DNA of 64,000 nucleotides, taken from MED660 sp002691025. Its GTDB lineage: Bacteria > Myxococcota_A > UBA9160 > UBA4427. Location of the stretch: positions 1 through 64,000 of the forward strand of contig NHDZ02000103.1 in the NCBI GenBank assembly GCA_002170485.2, written 5' to 3'. Positions 25,899 to 33,997 of this stretch are shown here, in pieces. Positions within the stretch are counted from its first letter, which is position 1; each line of letters starts with the position of its first letter. Below the pieces are notes generated by a model. That model was not told the DNA's origin, searched no databases, and saw only the letters and a program-made list of their open reading frames with translations. A program made the translations under genes and the position numbers.

Positions 25899-26854
25899 AG
25901 AGATTCATCGAACATGAAGAACTCGCCCGAGACAGTCGTTTCATTCGCGGCAACAACGCCCAAGCGACTGTCATCGCATCCCTTCCGGATGATGTAGATG
26001 CCATCGTAAACGCAATTGACCCCATGTCGGCCGTGATCGAAGAGGGCGTGCGGGGCACAGCCGCCGAACCGCTCTACGATGCATATGGACCGGGGTTCAT
26101 ATTCACGATCCTCAACGAACCCCTGGATCCTGAAGCGCCGGCTGCACTCACTCGTCTGCTCTTCCGAATGCACGGAATCTTCGTCGGCGAACTCCAGGCC
26201 CTGGAAGGTGCCGCTCGCTCTCTGTGGGATTTCCCGGACGCACCCTGGGAATTCAAGATGAACATGGCGAGACAGTGCTGGGATGAGGCCCGACACGTCC
26301 AGATTTTCGAAAAACTGCTGGTTCACCTGGGTGGTGATGTGGGTACTTTCCCCGAAAACACCTTCCTCTTCGAGTGTGCATGCAGCGAAGATCCGGCCAT
26401 GCGGGTCGCCGGCGTAAACCGGGGACTTGAGGGACTGGCCTGCGACGTATTCCGTGACATGATCCGGTATGCCCAGAAGACCGGAGATGAGGTCATGGAA
26501 CAGGCCATCGACTACGTGCTCGCGGATGAAATCACGCATGTCCGGTTCGGAAGTGAGTGGGTCAAGGAATTCACGAAAAATGACCCAGGTTACCTTGAGC
26601 GAACCCAGGACTTCCGTCGAGAAGTAGACAAGCAATTCAACTTCGGCGGAGCTCGATCGAATCGCTCGGATGCGGCCATCCAGATTGCGGTGGAAGACCG
26701 CCTTGAGGCCGGCTTCAGCCAGAGCGAAATCGACGAGTTGGCCTCCCTCAGCGATGGTGGACCTTCCAGGGAAACCCTCATCGCCGCGGGGCAGGTATTG
26801 CGAGAGCGCCACGAGGCGCGCAAGGCCGAAAAGGGAAAGGAGGCCTCCTCATGA
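25895..26854 (+). CDS. DUF455-like ferritin-fold protein with intact di-iron ligands
   Basis: 319 residues from ATG 25895, chosen because GGAGG precedes it and it overlaps the tetR stop by 4 bases. Predicted metal ligands: Glu in IFVGELQALEGAARS, E and H in WDEARHVQIFE, Glu in RGLEGLACDVFRD, and E and H in ADEITHVRFG. This is the E / ExxRH / E / ExxH signature of carboxylate-bridged di-iron four-helix bundles and resembles DUF455. Function of the family is unknown. A charged tail of about 50 residues follows the bundle. It is translationally coupled to a degenerate paralogue. Confidence 0.85.
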   Translation: MKRFIEHEELARDSRFIRGNNAQATVIASLPDDVDAIVNAIDPMSAVIEEGVRGTAAEPLYDAYGPGFIFTILNEPLDPEAPAALTRLLFRMHGIFVGELQALEGAARSLWDFPDAPWEFKMNMARQCWDEARHVQIFEKLLVHLGGDVGTFPENTFLFECACSEDPAMRVAGVNRGLEGLACDVFRDMIRYAQKTGDEVMEQAIDYVLADEITHVRFGSEWVKEFTKNDPGYLERTQDFRREVDKQFNFGGARSNRSDAAIQIAVEDRLEAGFSQSEIDELASLSDGGPSRETLIAAGQVLRERHEARKAEKGKEASS

Positions 26855-27534
26855 GCGAGCGAATGTACCCCGGCATCGGCCCGGATGAACGAACCTCGTT
26901 TGCGGCCTATTCGGCTTTCGATATTCCTGAAGATCTTCGCGAATTGCATGGTCGATACGATGTTGTCGCCGTCGCGAAGAGGGTTCGGAATTTCCGATAT
27001 GCGGAAGAATGGATCATGATGATGATGGGAGGCTGGATCGCCACGGTCCCCGAAGTGCCGGTCAAAACAGGACTGGGCAAGGTCATCTGGGAAGGCGCTC
27101 TCGCCGCGGACGAATTCGGAAAACGTCTCCCCGAGCTCCGCTGTGGACGACGAGCCATGGCCTCCGGCGAGCCCTCCAACCAGGGCTTCGCTGACTTCAT
27201 CCAGTCCCTCGCCGAGCCTGAAACACCGGACCTCACCATCGAGAAACTCACTGGCATCTTCGACGTCTTCCTCCCTCACCTCGTGGAAGTCTACGAACTC
27301 CATATGCGGGAGACGGATCAGATCTCGGATGCGCCCACCATCGAGATTCTCGACGTCATCGTGGCTCGCAAGAAACGCCACATCACGTGGGGACAGGAAG
27401 TACTCGACCGGCTCTGTGAAACAGAGGCTCTTCGGGAAAGGCGGCGAAATCGGGCCGATACGTTGGCGTCCGAACTGAAAGAAAGCGGTGGCGTTACCGG
27501 ATCTCTTGAAATCGAACGCGACAACCTGAATTAG
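26851..27534 (+). CDS. Paralogous ferritin-fold protein with degenerate metal site
   Basis: 227 residues; the ATG overlaps the preceding stop (ATGA), with GGAGG upstream. It aligns by eye with the preceding DUF455-like protein: the helix YAEEWIMMMMGGW matches VGELQALEGAARS, ADEFGKRLPELR matches DEARHVQIFEKLL, and VARKKRHITWG matches LADEITHVRFG. Relative to the intact copy, the His of the first ExxH-type motif and the Glu of the second are gone (Lys/Arg there). It therefore probably cannot build a normal di-iron centre and may be a regulatory or structural partner in a heteromer (inference). Confidence 0.75.
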   Translation: MSERMYPGIGPDERTSFAAYSAFDIPEDLRELHGRYDVVAVAKRVRNFRYAEEWIMMMMGGWIATVPEVPVKTGLGKVIWEGALAADEFGKRLPELRCGRRAMASGEPSNQGFADFIQSLAEPETPDLTIEKLTGIFDVFLPHLVEVYELHMRETDQISDAPTIEILDVIVARKKRHITWGQEVLDRLCETEALRERRRNRADTLASELKESGGVTGSLEIERDNLN

Positions 27535-27557
27535 GGTTTACGCAGACCCGGAACGAG

Positions 27558-27872
27558 TCATCCGATTTCGATTCGAGCGCGACTCCCTTCCTGAAACACC
27601 TGGAAAGTCCGTATCGGACGCATGGCCGGGGGCGCCATGGGCTCCCCCGTTCGGACGTCGAAAGTCGCACCATGAAAGATGCATTCGATCTCGCATCCTC
27701 TCAATTCTCCTTCATCCAGCGGAACCTGGGCGTGAGAACAGAGGTTTTCCACGGCGTACAATGTGCCGTCCACGTTGCAGAGCAGAATCGATAGGCCCTC
27801 ATGCTCCACCACCCGGATCTGACCCGCTTCCAGATCCGACACGTCGACTGCTGCGCCTGAACCATCGTCCAT
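27558..27872 (-). CDS. Rieske-type [2Fe-2S] ferredoxin
   Basis: 104 residues, a single soluble Rieske domain. Cluster ligands are C45-x-H47 (NLCSHAQVP) and C64-x2-H67 (ECIFHGATF), with 16 residues between H47 and C64. It should pass electrons from a reductase to the Rieske oxygenase encoded immediately upstream in the same operon (20-base gap). No reductase gene is present nearby. It ends the minus-strand operon and converges on the ferritin-fold operon. Confidence 0.92.
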   Translation of the reverse strand: MDDGSGAAVDVSDLEAGQIRVVEHEGLSILLCNVDGTLYAVENLCSHAQVPLDEGELRGCEIECIFHGATFDVRTGEPMAPPAMRPIRTFQVFQEGSRARIEIG

Positions 27873-27892
27873 CTGATGAGAACTCCCTGGCG

Positions 27893-29212
27893 TTATTCGA
27901 GTGAACCCGGATCGATATAACGATCGAGGACCGAATGAAAGTGGCGGATCCGGATCTCCTGCTCGCCCAGATGGAGACCACTGAAGCCGGAAGAGTGCAT
28001 CCCGCGCTGGATTCGAGGCAGATTGTAGGTGTCCTGGGCCAGGAGCTCCCCACCCCCGCCGAGTGGCTCGAGCAGGAGGTCGTCGTGGGCCACGTGATCT
28101 TCATGCTCAGCGCGAGGAATTTCCGCGTTGGGCAATCTCAAGAGATTGAAGAAATCAAAGAACATCCGATCCGCATCCGTCGGGTGGGGGCGATGCCGAA
28201 AAAGCCAGGCGCTTCGCCCGAATATGTTGAGGGTTACATTCGGAAAGATGCTGTAATGGAAATCATCAACAAGCTGCGCATCATTCAACTCAGAAAAGTC
28301 GACTCCCATGGCTGGGCCCTGGACTTCGCGAATCGCCCGGGCAATGGCGGGCCTCACATCAAGGGCCGAGCCCGTAAAACCATTTCCATCAATTCCCGCT
28401 GTAGCCAGGAAGCTATCACGGATGGCCTGGGTCACATTTCCATGCTCCGGATGACGGGGGCTCGCCACAGCCAGGGATAGAAGCATCCTTGAGTGGCGGT
28501 CGTAACAATCGAGCGGCACGTTTACGTCATCATTGACATTCAGCGTATCGGGATGAGTGCCATAGATATGGTAGGCCTCGTGAAAGGCGTCCATGGAAGT
28601 CTTCCAGTTGCATTCCATTTCAATCGTATAGTCTCCCACCACCTTCATCTCTTCGAAATGGTACGGATCAAGATGTTCGGGAATGACGTCAAGATATTCG
28701 AACAACCCTTCGCAGTCCGGGTCCAGATTGATCCACACAAAACCTCCCCAGGTTTCACAGCGAACGGGACGAAGACTCAATGATTCACGCGGGCAACCCT
28801 GGGAGAAGGTCGGCTCATCCAGCGCCTCTTCCAGCTGCCCATCGATTCCGTACCGCCAGGCGTGGAACAGACACGTGAGTCTGCGCACGCTACCCATCCC
28901 AGGCTCGAGAAGCCGGTTTCCACGATGCATGCATACATTGTGGAAAGCCAGAACGTCCCCGTTCTCCTGACGTAAGACGACAACCGATTCACGAGCAATC
29001 TCGTAGGTGAAGTAGGAACCCGGTTCCGGGAGATCGCACTCGAATCCGGCGAGATGCCACACCCGGGTCCACAGATCAGCCTGTTCCGCCTCCATATAGG
29101 CACGCGAGGTATAGCGATGCTTTGGAATCAGGGCATGTCCGAGTTCAGGCCTGGCCGACCGACCCATCGGCGTGGAACTGGCCTTCCGCGGTCCCTTTTT
29201 TTCGGCCACCAT
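27893..29212 (-). CDS. Rieske non-heme iron oxygenase, catalytic subunit
   Basis: 439 residues. The N-terminal Rieske cluster is C94-x-H96 (VCMHRGNR) and C114-x2-H117 (CLFHAWRYG). The mononuclear iron site lies in NWKTSMDAFHEAYHIYGTH, best read as E212-x2-H215-x4-H220, with Glu rather than the more usual Asp before the first His. That arrangement recalls the alpha-only oxygenases acting on quaternary amines and similar small substrates, though D208/H211 give a second possible reading. No beta subunit is present. The substrate is unknown; the operon also encodes a D-aminoacylase-like hydrolase. Confidence 0.9.
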   Translation of the reverse strand: MVAEKKGPRKASSTPMGRSARPELGHALIPKHRYTSRAYMEAEQADLWTRVWHLAGFECDLPEPGSYFTYEIARESVVVLRQENGDVLAFHNVCMHRGNRLLEPGMGSVRRLTCLFHAWRYGIDGQLEEALDEPTFSQGCPRESLSLRPVRCETWGGFVWINLDPDCEGLFEYLDVIPEHLDPYHFEEMKVVGDYTIEMECNWKTSMDAFHEAYHIYGTHPDTLNVNDDVNVPLDCYDRHSRMLLSLAVASPRHPEHGNVTQAIRDSFLATAGIDGNGFTGSALDVRPAIARAIREVQGPAMGVDFSELNDAQLVDDFHYSIFPNVTLNIFGRSAWLFRHRPHPTDADRMFFDFFNLLRLPNAEIPRAEHEDHVAHDDLLLEPLGGGGELLAQDTYNLPRIQRGMHSSGFSGLHLGEQEIRIRHFHSVLDRYIDPGSLE

Positions 29213-29248
29213 GCATCGACTCCCCTCTGACGTCAGAGAAATCCGGAT

Positions 29249-30979
29249 TTACGATTTCTCCTGCGGACCCCGTATCACTCGACCGGGTCGCGCACCGGTC
29301 TCTTCCCCTCTTTGAAAGGTCACTTCTCCACTCACGATGGTCGTTTCATATCCCTGGGCCTTCTGGATGAGTCGACGTGCGCCACCCGGGAGGTCATGTG
29401 CAATGTGTGGAAGTTCCAACTTGAGACTCTCGTGGTCAATCAGGTTCAAGTCGGCCTTGAAGCCCGCTTCAATACACCCACGGTCATTCAGTCCGTACAG
29501 CTCCGCCGTTTCCCGTGTCATCTTCCGGATGACCCATTCGAGAGGCATCTTGTCACCGCGTATCCGATCACGAGCCCAGTGCGTCAGCATGAATGTCGTC
29601 ATGCTCGCGTCACAGATCGCGCCGCAGTGCGCCCCTCCATCCCCCAGGCCGAAGACGGATGAAGAGGACGAGAGCATCTCGCGCATGGCCTCGAGGTTCC
29701 CATGTTTGTAACCCACCAACGCAACCATCAGGAGGGCCCGTCCTCCGAAATCAAGCATCCTGTCATACAAAACCGATTCCGCCGATTCCCCACTCTCCTT
29801 GGCGAGGAATTCAATGGACTTTTCAGGACCGGGCTCGTAGTCCGGGCTTTCACCAAGGACAAAGATCTTGTCCATTCCCTGGAAGACGAAATCAAGCAGT
29901 GGGTCCGGATCGACCGATTCTTCAGCGAGAATCTGCTCCTTGACCTCAGGCTTCCTCAACTCAGCCACGCGTTCTTCAAGAGACCATTCCTCCATCGCGG
30001 AGAAGGTCGGCTTGAAACTGAAAGGGGAAAAAGTCTGCAGTCCGATCAACAACATGGTGGGGCGCGAACCGACCTGGGGTATGAGTTGAGCGCCCTCGGA
30101 TACCGCCTCCTCACACAGGTCAAGAATCTCACGCCAGAGTTCAGGCTCCTGATCGATTTGAACCAAAGCAAAGGAAACGGGACGACCCGTTCGAGCAGAA
30201 AGTCGCCTCATCCAGTCCACTTCCTTTTTTGGCGCGGCGAGATCCTCCCCCATGACGCCCGCTGGAGCCAATTCGAAAACCCCGCTTCCCGCACGCTCGA
30301 GTGCGTCCCCGATCGCCATGAGTTCATCCTCGGCCGCAAATGTGCCTGGCACGGGTTGTCCATCCAGAGCCCGATGCACCAGCGTACGCGAAGTCGAAAA
30401 CCCCAACGCACCTGCCGTGATGGCCTCCTCCACCAGGTTGGCCATCTCCTGGATCTCTTCCGGGTTCGCCGCTTCGTTGTTGGCGCCCCTCTTTCCCATG
30501 ACGAAGCCTCGAACCGCTCCGTGGGGAACCTGCGTGCCGACATCAACAGCGCGTGGGAATTTCTCCAAGGCATCGAGGTACTCGGGGAAGCTCTCCCAAT
30601 CCCATTGGATCCCATCGGCCAGAGCCGTTCCGGGAATATCTTCCACGCCCTCCATCAACTCGATCAACCATTCCTTATGATCCGGCCTGACCGGGGCAAA
30701 GCCAACGCCGCAGTTTCCCATCACCACCGTAGTCACGCCGTGCCAACACGAAGGAGTCAGTAGAGCATCCCAGGTCGCCTGACCGTCATAGTGGGTATGC
30801 ACATCCACGAAACCCGGCGTGACCAGGAGACCCTTCGCGTCGATGGTGTCCCGCGACTTTGCATCACCCAGGTCGCCCACAGCGACGATCCGGTCGCCTT
30901 CGATTGCCACATCGGCCTCAAAGGGGGTACCGCCCTTCCCGTCTACGATCGTTCCGTGCTTGATCAGGATATCGAACAT
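29249..30979 (-). CDS. N-acyl-D-amino-acid deacylase family amidohydrolase
   Basis: 576 residues, typical of the D-aminoacylase/dihydroorotase-like amidohydrolases. The first metal motif is H61-x-H63 (FVDVHTHYDG). VVMGNCGVGFAPV and the late GDGGAHCGAICD (catalytic Asp region) also fit. It hydrolyses an amide, probably an N-acyl-D-amino acid or similar N-acyl compound. There is no signal peptide. GGGAGG precedes the ATG. It is the first gene of the operon deacylase, Rieske oxygenase, Rieske ferredoxin, which would remove an acyl group and then oxidise the product (inference). Confidence 0.9.
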   Translation of the reverse strand: MFDILIKHGTIVDGKGGTPFEADVAIEGDRIVAVGDLGDAKSRDTIDAKGLLVTPGFVDVHTHYDGQATWDALLTPSCWHGVTTVVMGNCGVGFAPVRPDHKEWLIELMEGVEDIPGTALADGIQWDWESFPEYLDALEKFPRAVDVGTQVPHGAVRGFVMGKRGANNEAANPEEIQEMANLVEEAITAGALGFSTSRTLVHRALDGQPVPGTFAAEDELMAIGDALERAGSGVFELAPAGVMGEDLAAPKKEVDWMRRLSARTGRPVSFALVQIDQEPELWREILDLCEEAVSEGAQLIPQVGSRPTMLLIGLQTFSPFSFKPTFSAMEEWSLEERVAELRKPEVKEQILAEESVDPDPLLDFVFQGMDKIFVLGESPDYEPGPEKSIEFLAKESGESAESVLYDRMLDFGGRALLMVALVGYKHGNLEAMREMLSSSSSVFGLGDGGAHCGAICDASMTTFMLTHWARDRIRGDKMPLEWVIRKMTRETAELYGLNDRGCIEAGFKADLNLIDHESLKLELPHIAHDLPGGARRLIQKAQGYETTIVSGEVTFQRGEETGARPGRVIRGPQEKS

Positions 30980-30996
30980 CGTTTTTCCTCCCTGAA

Positions 30997-31014
30997 AAGC
31001 CTTCTTTTAGGCTT
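30997..31014. promoter_or_regulatory. 18-base palindrome in divergent promoter region
   Basis: AAGCCT-TCTTTT-AGGCTT, perfect 6-base arms with a 6-base spacer. It lies 18 bases before the deacylase ATG and 65 bases before the divergent oxygenase ATG. Position fits an operator for one regulator acting on both operons. No regulator gene is adjacent. Confidence 0.35.
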
Positions 31015-31078
31015 CATCGCTGGATCCTAGATTCTATCGGGGGCACCATCCGGAGGGAAGCCAAAACAGGAGCCGAAA

Positions 31079-32020
31079 ATGAACTCAATCCTCCGGGTGG
31101 ACCTCCAGGCCGGCGGCCTCTCAGACCAGACAAAAGTCCCTCTGTGGGCCGAGGAACTGCTGAATGGACTCCGGGAGCATGGCTTCGTCAGAGTGGTGGG
31201 CCACGACGTCTCCGCCCAGCAGATCGCCAAGGCCCGAGATGGCTTCAAACGATTTTTCGGACTTCCGGAAATCGAGAAGGAACTCAGCGGTGGCGTGGAA
31301 GGCGGGCAAAGAGGGTTTACTCCTTATGGGCTCGAACACGCCCGGGATCAGACCTCGCCAGATCAAAAAGAATTCTTCCATGTGGGACAGAATCATCCTC
31401 CTGCTGACGGAGCCCCTGAGAAATACGCGCAAAATGTCTGGCCTCAAGCGGTTCCTGAATTGAGGGAAGCGACGCTCGAGTTGTTCCAAAAGCTGGAAGA
31501 AACGGCCAGCACCCTTCTTCAGGGTCTGGCCCTCGCCTGCCAACTTCCTGTCGAAACATTTTCCGAAATGATCGAACATGGAAACAGCATCCTTCGTGCG
31601 GTCCACTATCCTCCCTTGAAGGAAGGAGCCGATCCCGGATCCATGCGCGCCGCGCCCCATGAAGACATCAACCTGATCACACTGGTCTGTGGCGAGACCG
31701 ATACAGGACTCGAAATTCTCGACCGCACCAGCAAATGGATCCCCATCTTGACCACTGAAGATGAGATCGTCGCCGATGTCGGCGACATGTTGGCCCGAAT
31801 GACCAACAACGCATTGCGAGCGACGACCCATCGTGTTGTGGCCCGAGGCACACAACAAGGAAAAAGTCGCTATTCCCTGCCCTTCTTCGCTCATCCGAGG
31901 CCCGAATGTGACCTCAGCGTATTGAAGGCCTTCCTATCCGGAGATGAACCTCCTCTCTTTCCACCCATCGATGCAGCTCATTTCCTCGAAGACAGACTGA
32001 AAGAGATCGGTCTGCTCTGA
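31079..32020 (+). CDS. 2-oxoglutarate/Fe(II) oxygenase, isopenicillin N synthase family
   Basis: 313 residues. Iron ligands are H194-x-D196 (APHEDINL) and H251 (ATTHRVV). R264-x-S266 (KSRYSLPFF) binds the 2-oxoglutarate carboxylate. The N-terminal DIOX_N domain is present (LREHGFVRVVGH). It hydroxylates or desaturates a small substrate with O2. AGGAG precedes the ATG. It heads a plus-strand series with a DoxX protein and two small membrane proteins, divergent from the deacylase/Rieske operon. Confidence 0.93.
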   Translation: MNSILRVDLQAGGLSDQTKVPLWAEELLNGLREHGFVRVVGHDVSAQQIAKARDGFKRFFGLPEIEKELSGGVEGGQRGFTPYGLEHARDQTSPDQKEFFHVGQNHPPADGAPEKYAQNVWPQAVPELREATLELFQKLEETASTLLQGLALACQLPVETFSEMIEHGNSILRAVHYPPLKEGADPGSMRAAPHEDINLITLVCGETDTGLEILDRTSKWIPILTTEDEIVADVGDMLARMTNNALRATTHRVVARGTQQGKSRYSLPFFAHPRPECDLSVLKAFLSGDEPPLFPPIDAAHFLEDRLKEIGLL

Positions 32021-32044
32021 CTCCTACGAAAGGAAAAGAATTCC

Positions 32045-32443
32045 ATGTCGCGAATCAAGACCGGCCTGCTCTACCTCATGGCTTTCACCTATATGTATGT
32101 TGGCTTCGACCATCTGGTCAACCCGGACTTCTACATCCGGATCATTCCTCCCGCTCTGCCCATGCCAGAGGTGCTCAACGTCATTTCCGGACTCGCAGAA
32201 ATCGTCCTGGGCGTCTTCCTCCTGGATTCGCGCACTCGACCTTTCGCGGCACTCGGCGTCATCGCTCTTCTGGTCGCGGTCTTTCCCGCCAACGTCTACA
32301 TGGCCACAGCGAATGTCGGACCCGATGGGCCGGGCACGGGGGCCGGAGCCATCAATTGGGCCAGGCTGCCCTTCCAATTGGTCTTCGCCGCCTGGGCCTG
32401 GTGGTACGTAGCACCTGAGAGGACAGAGGAGCCCGGCTCGTGA
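32045..32443 (+). CDS. DoxX-family integral membrane protein
   Basis: 132 residues, four predicted membrane helices, with the DoxX/DoxD pattern of an N-terminal helix ending MYVGFDHLVNPDFY and a following VISGLAEIVLGVFLL. It sits in the inner membrane; function is uncertain, DoxX-like proteins being linked to redox or sulfur metabolism. It follows the 2-oxoglutarate oxygenase by 24 bases, with GAAAGGAAAAG upstream, so it is likely co-transcribed. Confidence 0.85.
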   Translation: MSRIKTGLLYLMAFTYMYVGFDHLVNPDFYIRIIPPALPMPEVLNVISGLAEIVLGVFLLDSRTRPFAALGVIALLVAVFPANVYMATANVGPDGPGTGAGAINWARLPFQLVFAAWAWWYVAPERTEEPGS

Positions 32444-32793
32444 ACTCCAACCAGACTCCTCCCCCGGAAGGAGAAGAGCCCACTGAACGGGAAGAACTGC
32501 GCACGCGCGATATCGTGATGCGCTATTTCGAGGACTCCGCTCTGTGGCCTGTCCTTCTCGTGATCCTCGCGCATGTCGTCGCCGTCGTGGCCTTCATTCT
32601 CCTGCTCGCAGCACGGGACCGGAACTTCGGGGCCATCGGCGCGGCGGGAGGACTCGTCTACCTCTCCTTCAAAATCATGCGATGGGAGTGGAGAGAACAG
32701 AGGATGCTACGCACCTTGAGCGTCACAGTCGTCGTGATCTGGATACTGAGCGCGGTGGCCGCCTACTACGGACACAAATACCACTTTCTTTGA
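32440..32793 (+). CDS. Small membrane protein of unknown function
   Basis: 117 residues starting with GTG, overlapping the DoxX gene stop by 4 bases (GTGA). A polar, acidic N-terminus of about 35 residues precedes three hydrophobic segments (about 37-58, 65-78, 93-110). Not recognised. The coupling to DoxX suggests a membrane partner of that protein. Confidence 0.7.
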   Translation: MNSNQTPPPEGEEPTEREELRTRDIVMRYFEDSALWPVLLVILAHVVAVVAFILLLAARDRNFGAIGAAGGLVYLSFKIMRWEWREQRMLRTLSVTVVVIWILSAVAAYYGHKYHFL

Positions 32794-32866
32794 GACGAAC
32801 CCGCCGAAAGACGAACCGGTACTGATCTTGCTCCCCGAAAGGCTTCAAAGCGAGAACCGCGAGAAA

Positions 32867-33103
32867 ATGACGCAGCAACCTGAAGAGGAATACGAGAACC
32901 GATCCGGCCTGCGCACGCTCATCGCCGTAGCAAGGGATCACCCCTTCCTGGCGGGCACGCTAGGCGTCATGATGGGCATTGGCTCCATCGCCGCCTGGTC
33001 CTTGATGCCAGAAGAAATATCCAGCCTGAGACGAATCCTCGGAGGCGCCCTGCTGGGCCTCGTCTCCTGGCTGCTCGTCATGATGGGGAGGCTGCTCGAT
33101 TGA
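32867..33103 (+). CDS. Small two-helix membrane protein of unknown function
   Basis: 78 residues from ATG 32867; an in-frame TTG at 32828 would add 13. A polar N-terminus leads into two hydrophobic segments (LAGTLGVMMGIGSIAAWSL and ILGGALLGLVSWLLVMMGRL) joined by a short acidic loop. Not recognised. It is the last gene of the plus-strand set and converges on the cytochrome oxidase operon with 31 bases between stops. Confidence 0.6.
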   Translation: MTQQPEEEYENRSGLRTLIAVARDHPFLAGTLGVMMGIGSIAAWSLMPEEISSLRRILGGALLGLVSWLLVMMGRLLD

Positions 33104-33134
33104 GCGAGGGCCGATCCCTGGAACTCGGAAATAG

Positions 33135-33392
33135 CTATCTATCTCCGAATCGCCCTTCCTGCTCTTCTTTCTCGAGGGTGCGCCGGATATACCAGCCCAC
33201 CACCAGAAAAAGCATCCCGATCGGCAAGAATGTCATGAAGGCCGTGGTTCCTACAAAGGCTTTGCGGGTCGATTCCGTCTGAACCGAACCACACACCGCG
33301 CAGGCCTCAGCCCAGGAAGGCACCACAAAGAGTACAAGCAGGGCCGAACACAAGAGCATGACCGCGCAGGCCAACTTCCTCATACCCATCAT
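33135..33392 (-). CDS. Small oxidase-operon membrane protein with periplasmic CxxC
   Basis: About 85 residues from ATG 33392 (or 33389), overlapping the upstream subunit III stop (ATGATG). The N-terminus is a signal-like hydrophobic segment ending PSWAEACAVCGS. The CAVC motif lies just after it, on the periplasmic side, followed by a second hydrophobic segment (FMTFLPIGMLFLVVGWYI) and a charged tail. No named family recognised. As the final gene of the cytochrome c oxidase operon it may assist copper insertion or thiol chemistry during assembly, or be an accessory subunit (inference). Confidence 0.75.
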   Translation of the reverse strand: MMGMRKLACAVMLLCSALLVLFVVPSWAEACAVCGSVQTESTRKAFVGTTAFMTFLPIGMLFLVVGWYIRRTLEKEEQEGRFGDR

Positions 33393-33994
33393 AGATAGAC
33401 CACTCCGTAGACAATGGGCCAGACACCCACCACGAAGAACCAGAATATCTCTGTTGCTCCAAAGAATCCCGGGGTCAGGTACCCGTTCTGCAAGCGTGTC
33501 GTGGCCATGGCAAGCAAACCAATGGCCCCAAATGCATGAACGGCATGCACCCCGACGATGAGGTAGAAAAAGGCACCATAGGTGCTTGAGAACAGGGTCA
33601 GACCTTCGCCAAGCAGCCTCACCCACTCGTAGCCCTGCACCACTACGAAAATGCTGCCCAACGCCAGAGCCACCCACATGGGTCTCAACATGGCCGATCG
33701 ATTGCCTTTATGGAAAGCCCGGTGAGCCAATATCAAGGCCACGCCGCTTGCAAGCAAGACCACCGAGTTGAGGGCGGTGGCCTCCACGGGAAGCCGGGGC
33801 TGGCCAGGCGGTGGCCAGATCGGAGCGGAGGCCTTCGCGATGGTAAAAGCGCTGATCATGCCAGCAAAGAGCATGATCTCAGTCAGTACGAAGAGCAGCA
33901 TTCCCAGGACGCCATGCGGCACGACCTGCTTCCGAACGGTGCGATCGATGGGCTCAAGCCCATCGGGGCCTTGCGATCCAGCAACCATCGACAT
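33389..33994 (-). CDS. Cytochrome c oxidase subunit III (second copy in operon)
   Basis: 201 residues, five or so membrane helices, of the shorter prokaryotic subunit III type. Conserved: helix FVLTEIMLFAGMISAF (acidic residue in the membrane), a Gly-Tyr-Glu pair (VQGYEWVRL), and the GVHAVHAFGAIGL helix ending EIFWFFVVGVWPIVY. It is the second of two different subunit III genes in this operon, separated by the subunit IV gene, and its stop lies 3 bases past that gene's end. The two copies are quite divergent. Confidence 0.85.
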   Translation of the reverse strand: MSMVAGSQGPDGLEPIDRTVRKQVVPHGVLGMLLFVLTEIMLFAGMISAFTIAKASAPIWPPPGQPRLPVEATALNSVVLLASGVALILAHRAFHKGNRSAMLRPMWVALALGSIFVVVQGYEWVRLLGEGLTLFSSTYGAFFYLIVGVHAVHAFGAIGLLAMATTRLQNGYLTPGFFGATEIFWFFVVGVWPIVYGVVYL

Positions 33995-33997
33995 GAC

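Noticed and set aside
29702..30763. Plus-strand frame of 353 residues
   Set aside because: Antisense to the D-aminoacylase gene, whose metal motifs are clear on the minus strand.
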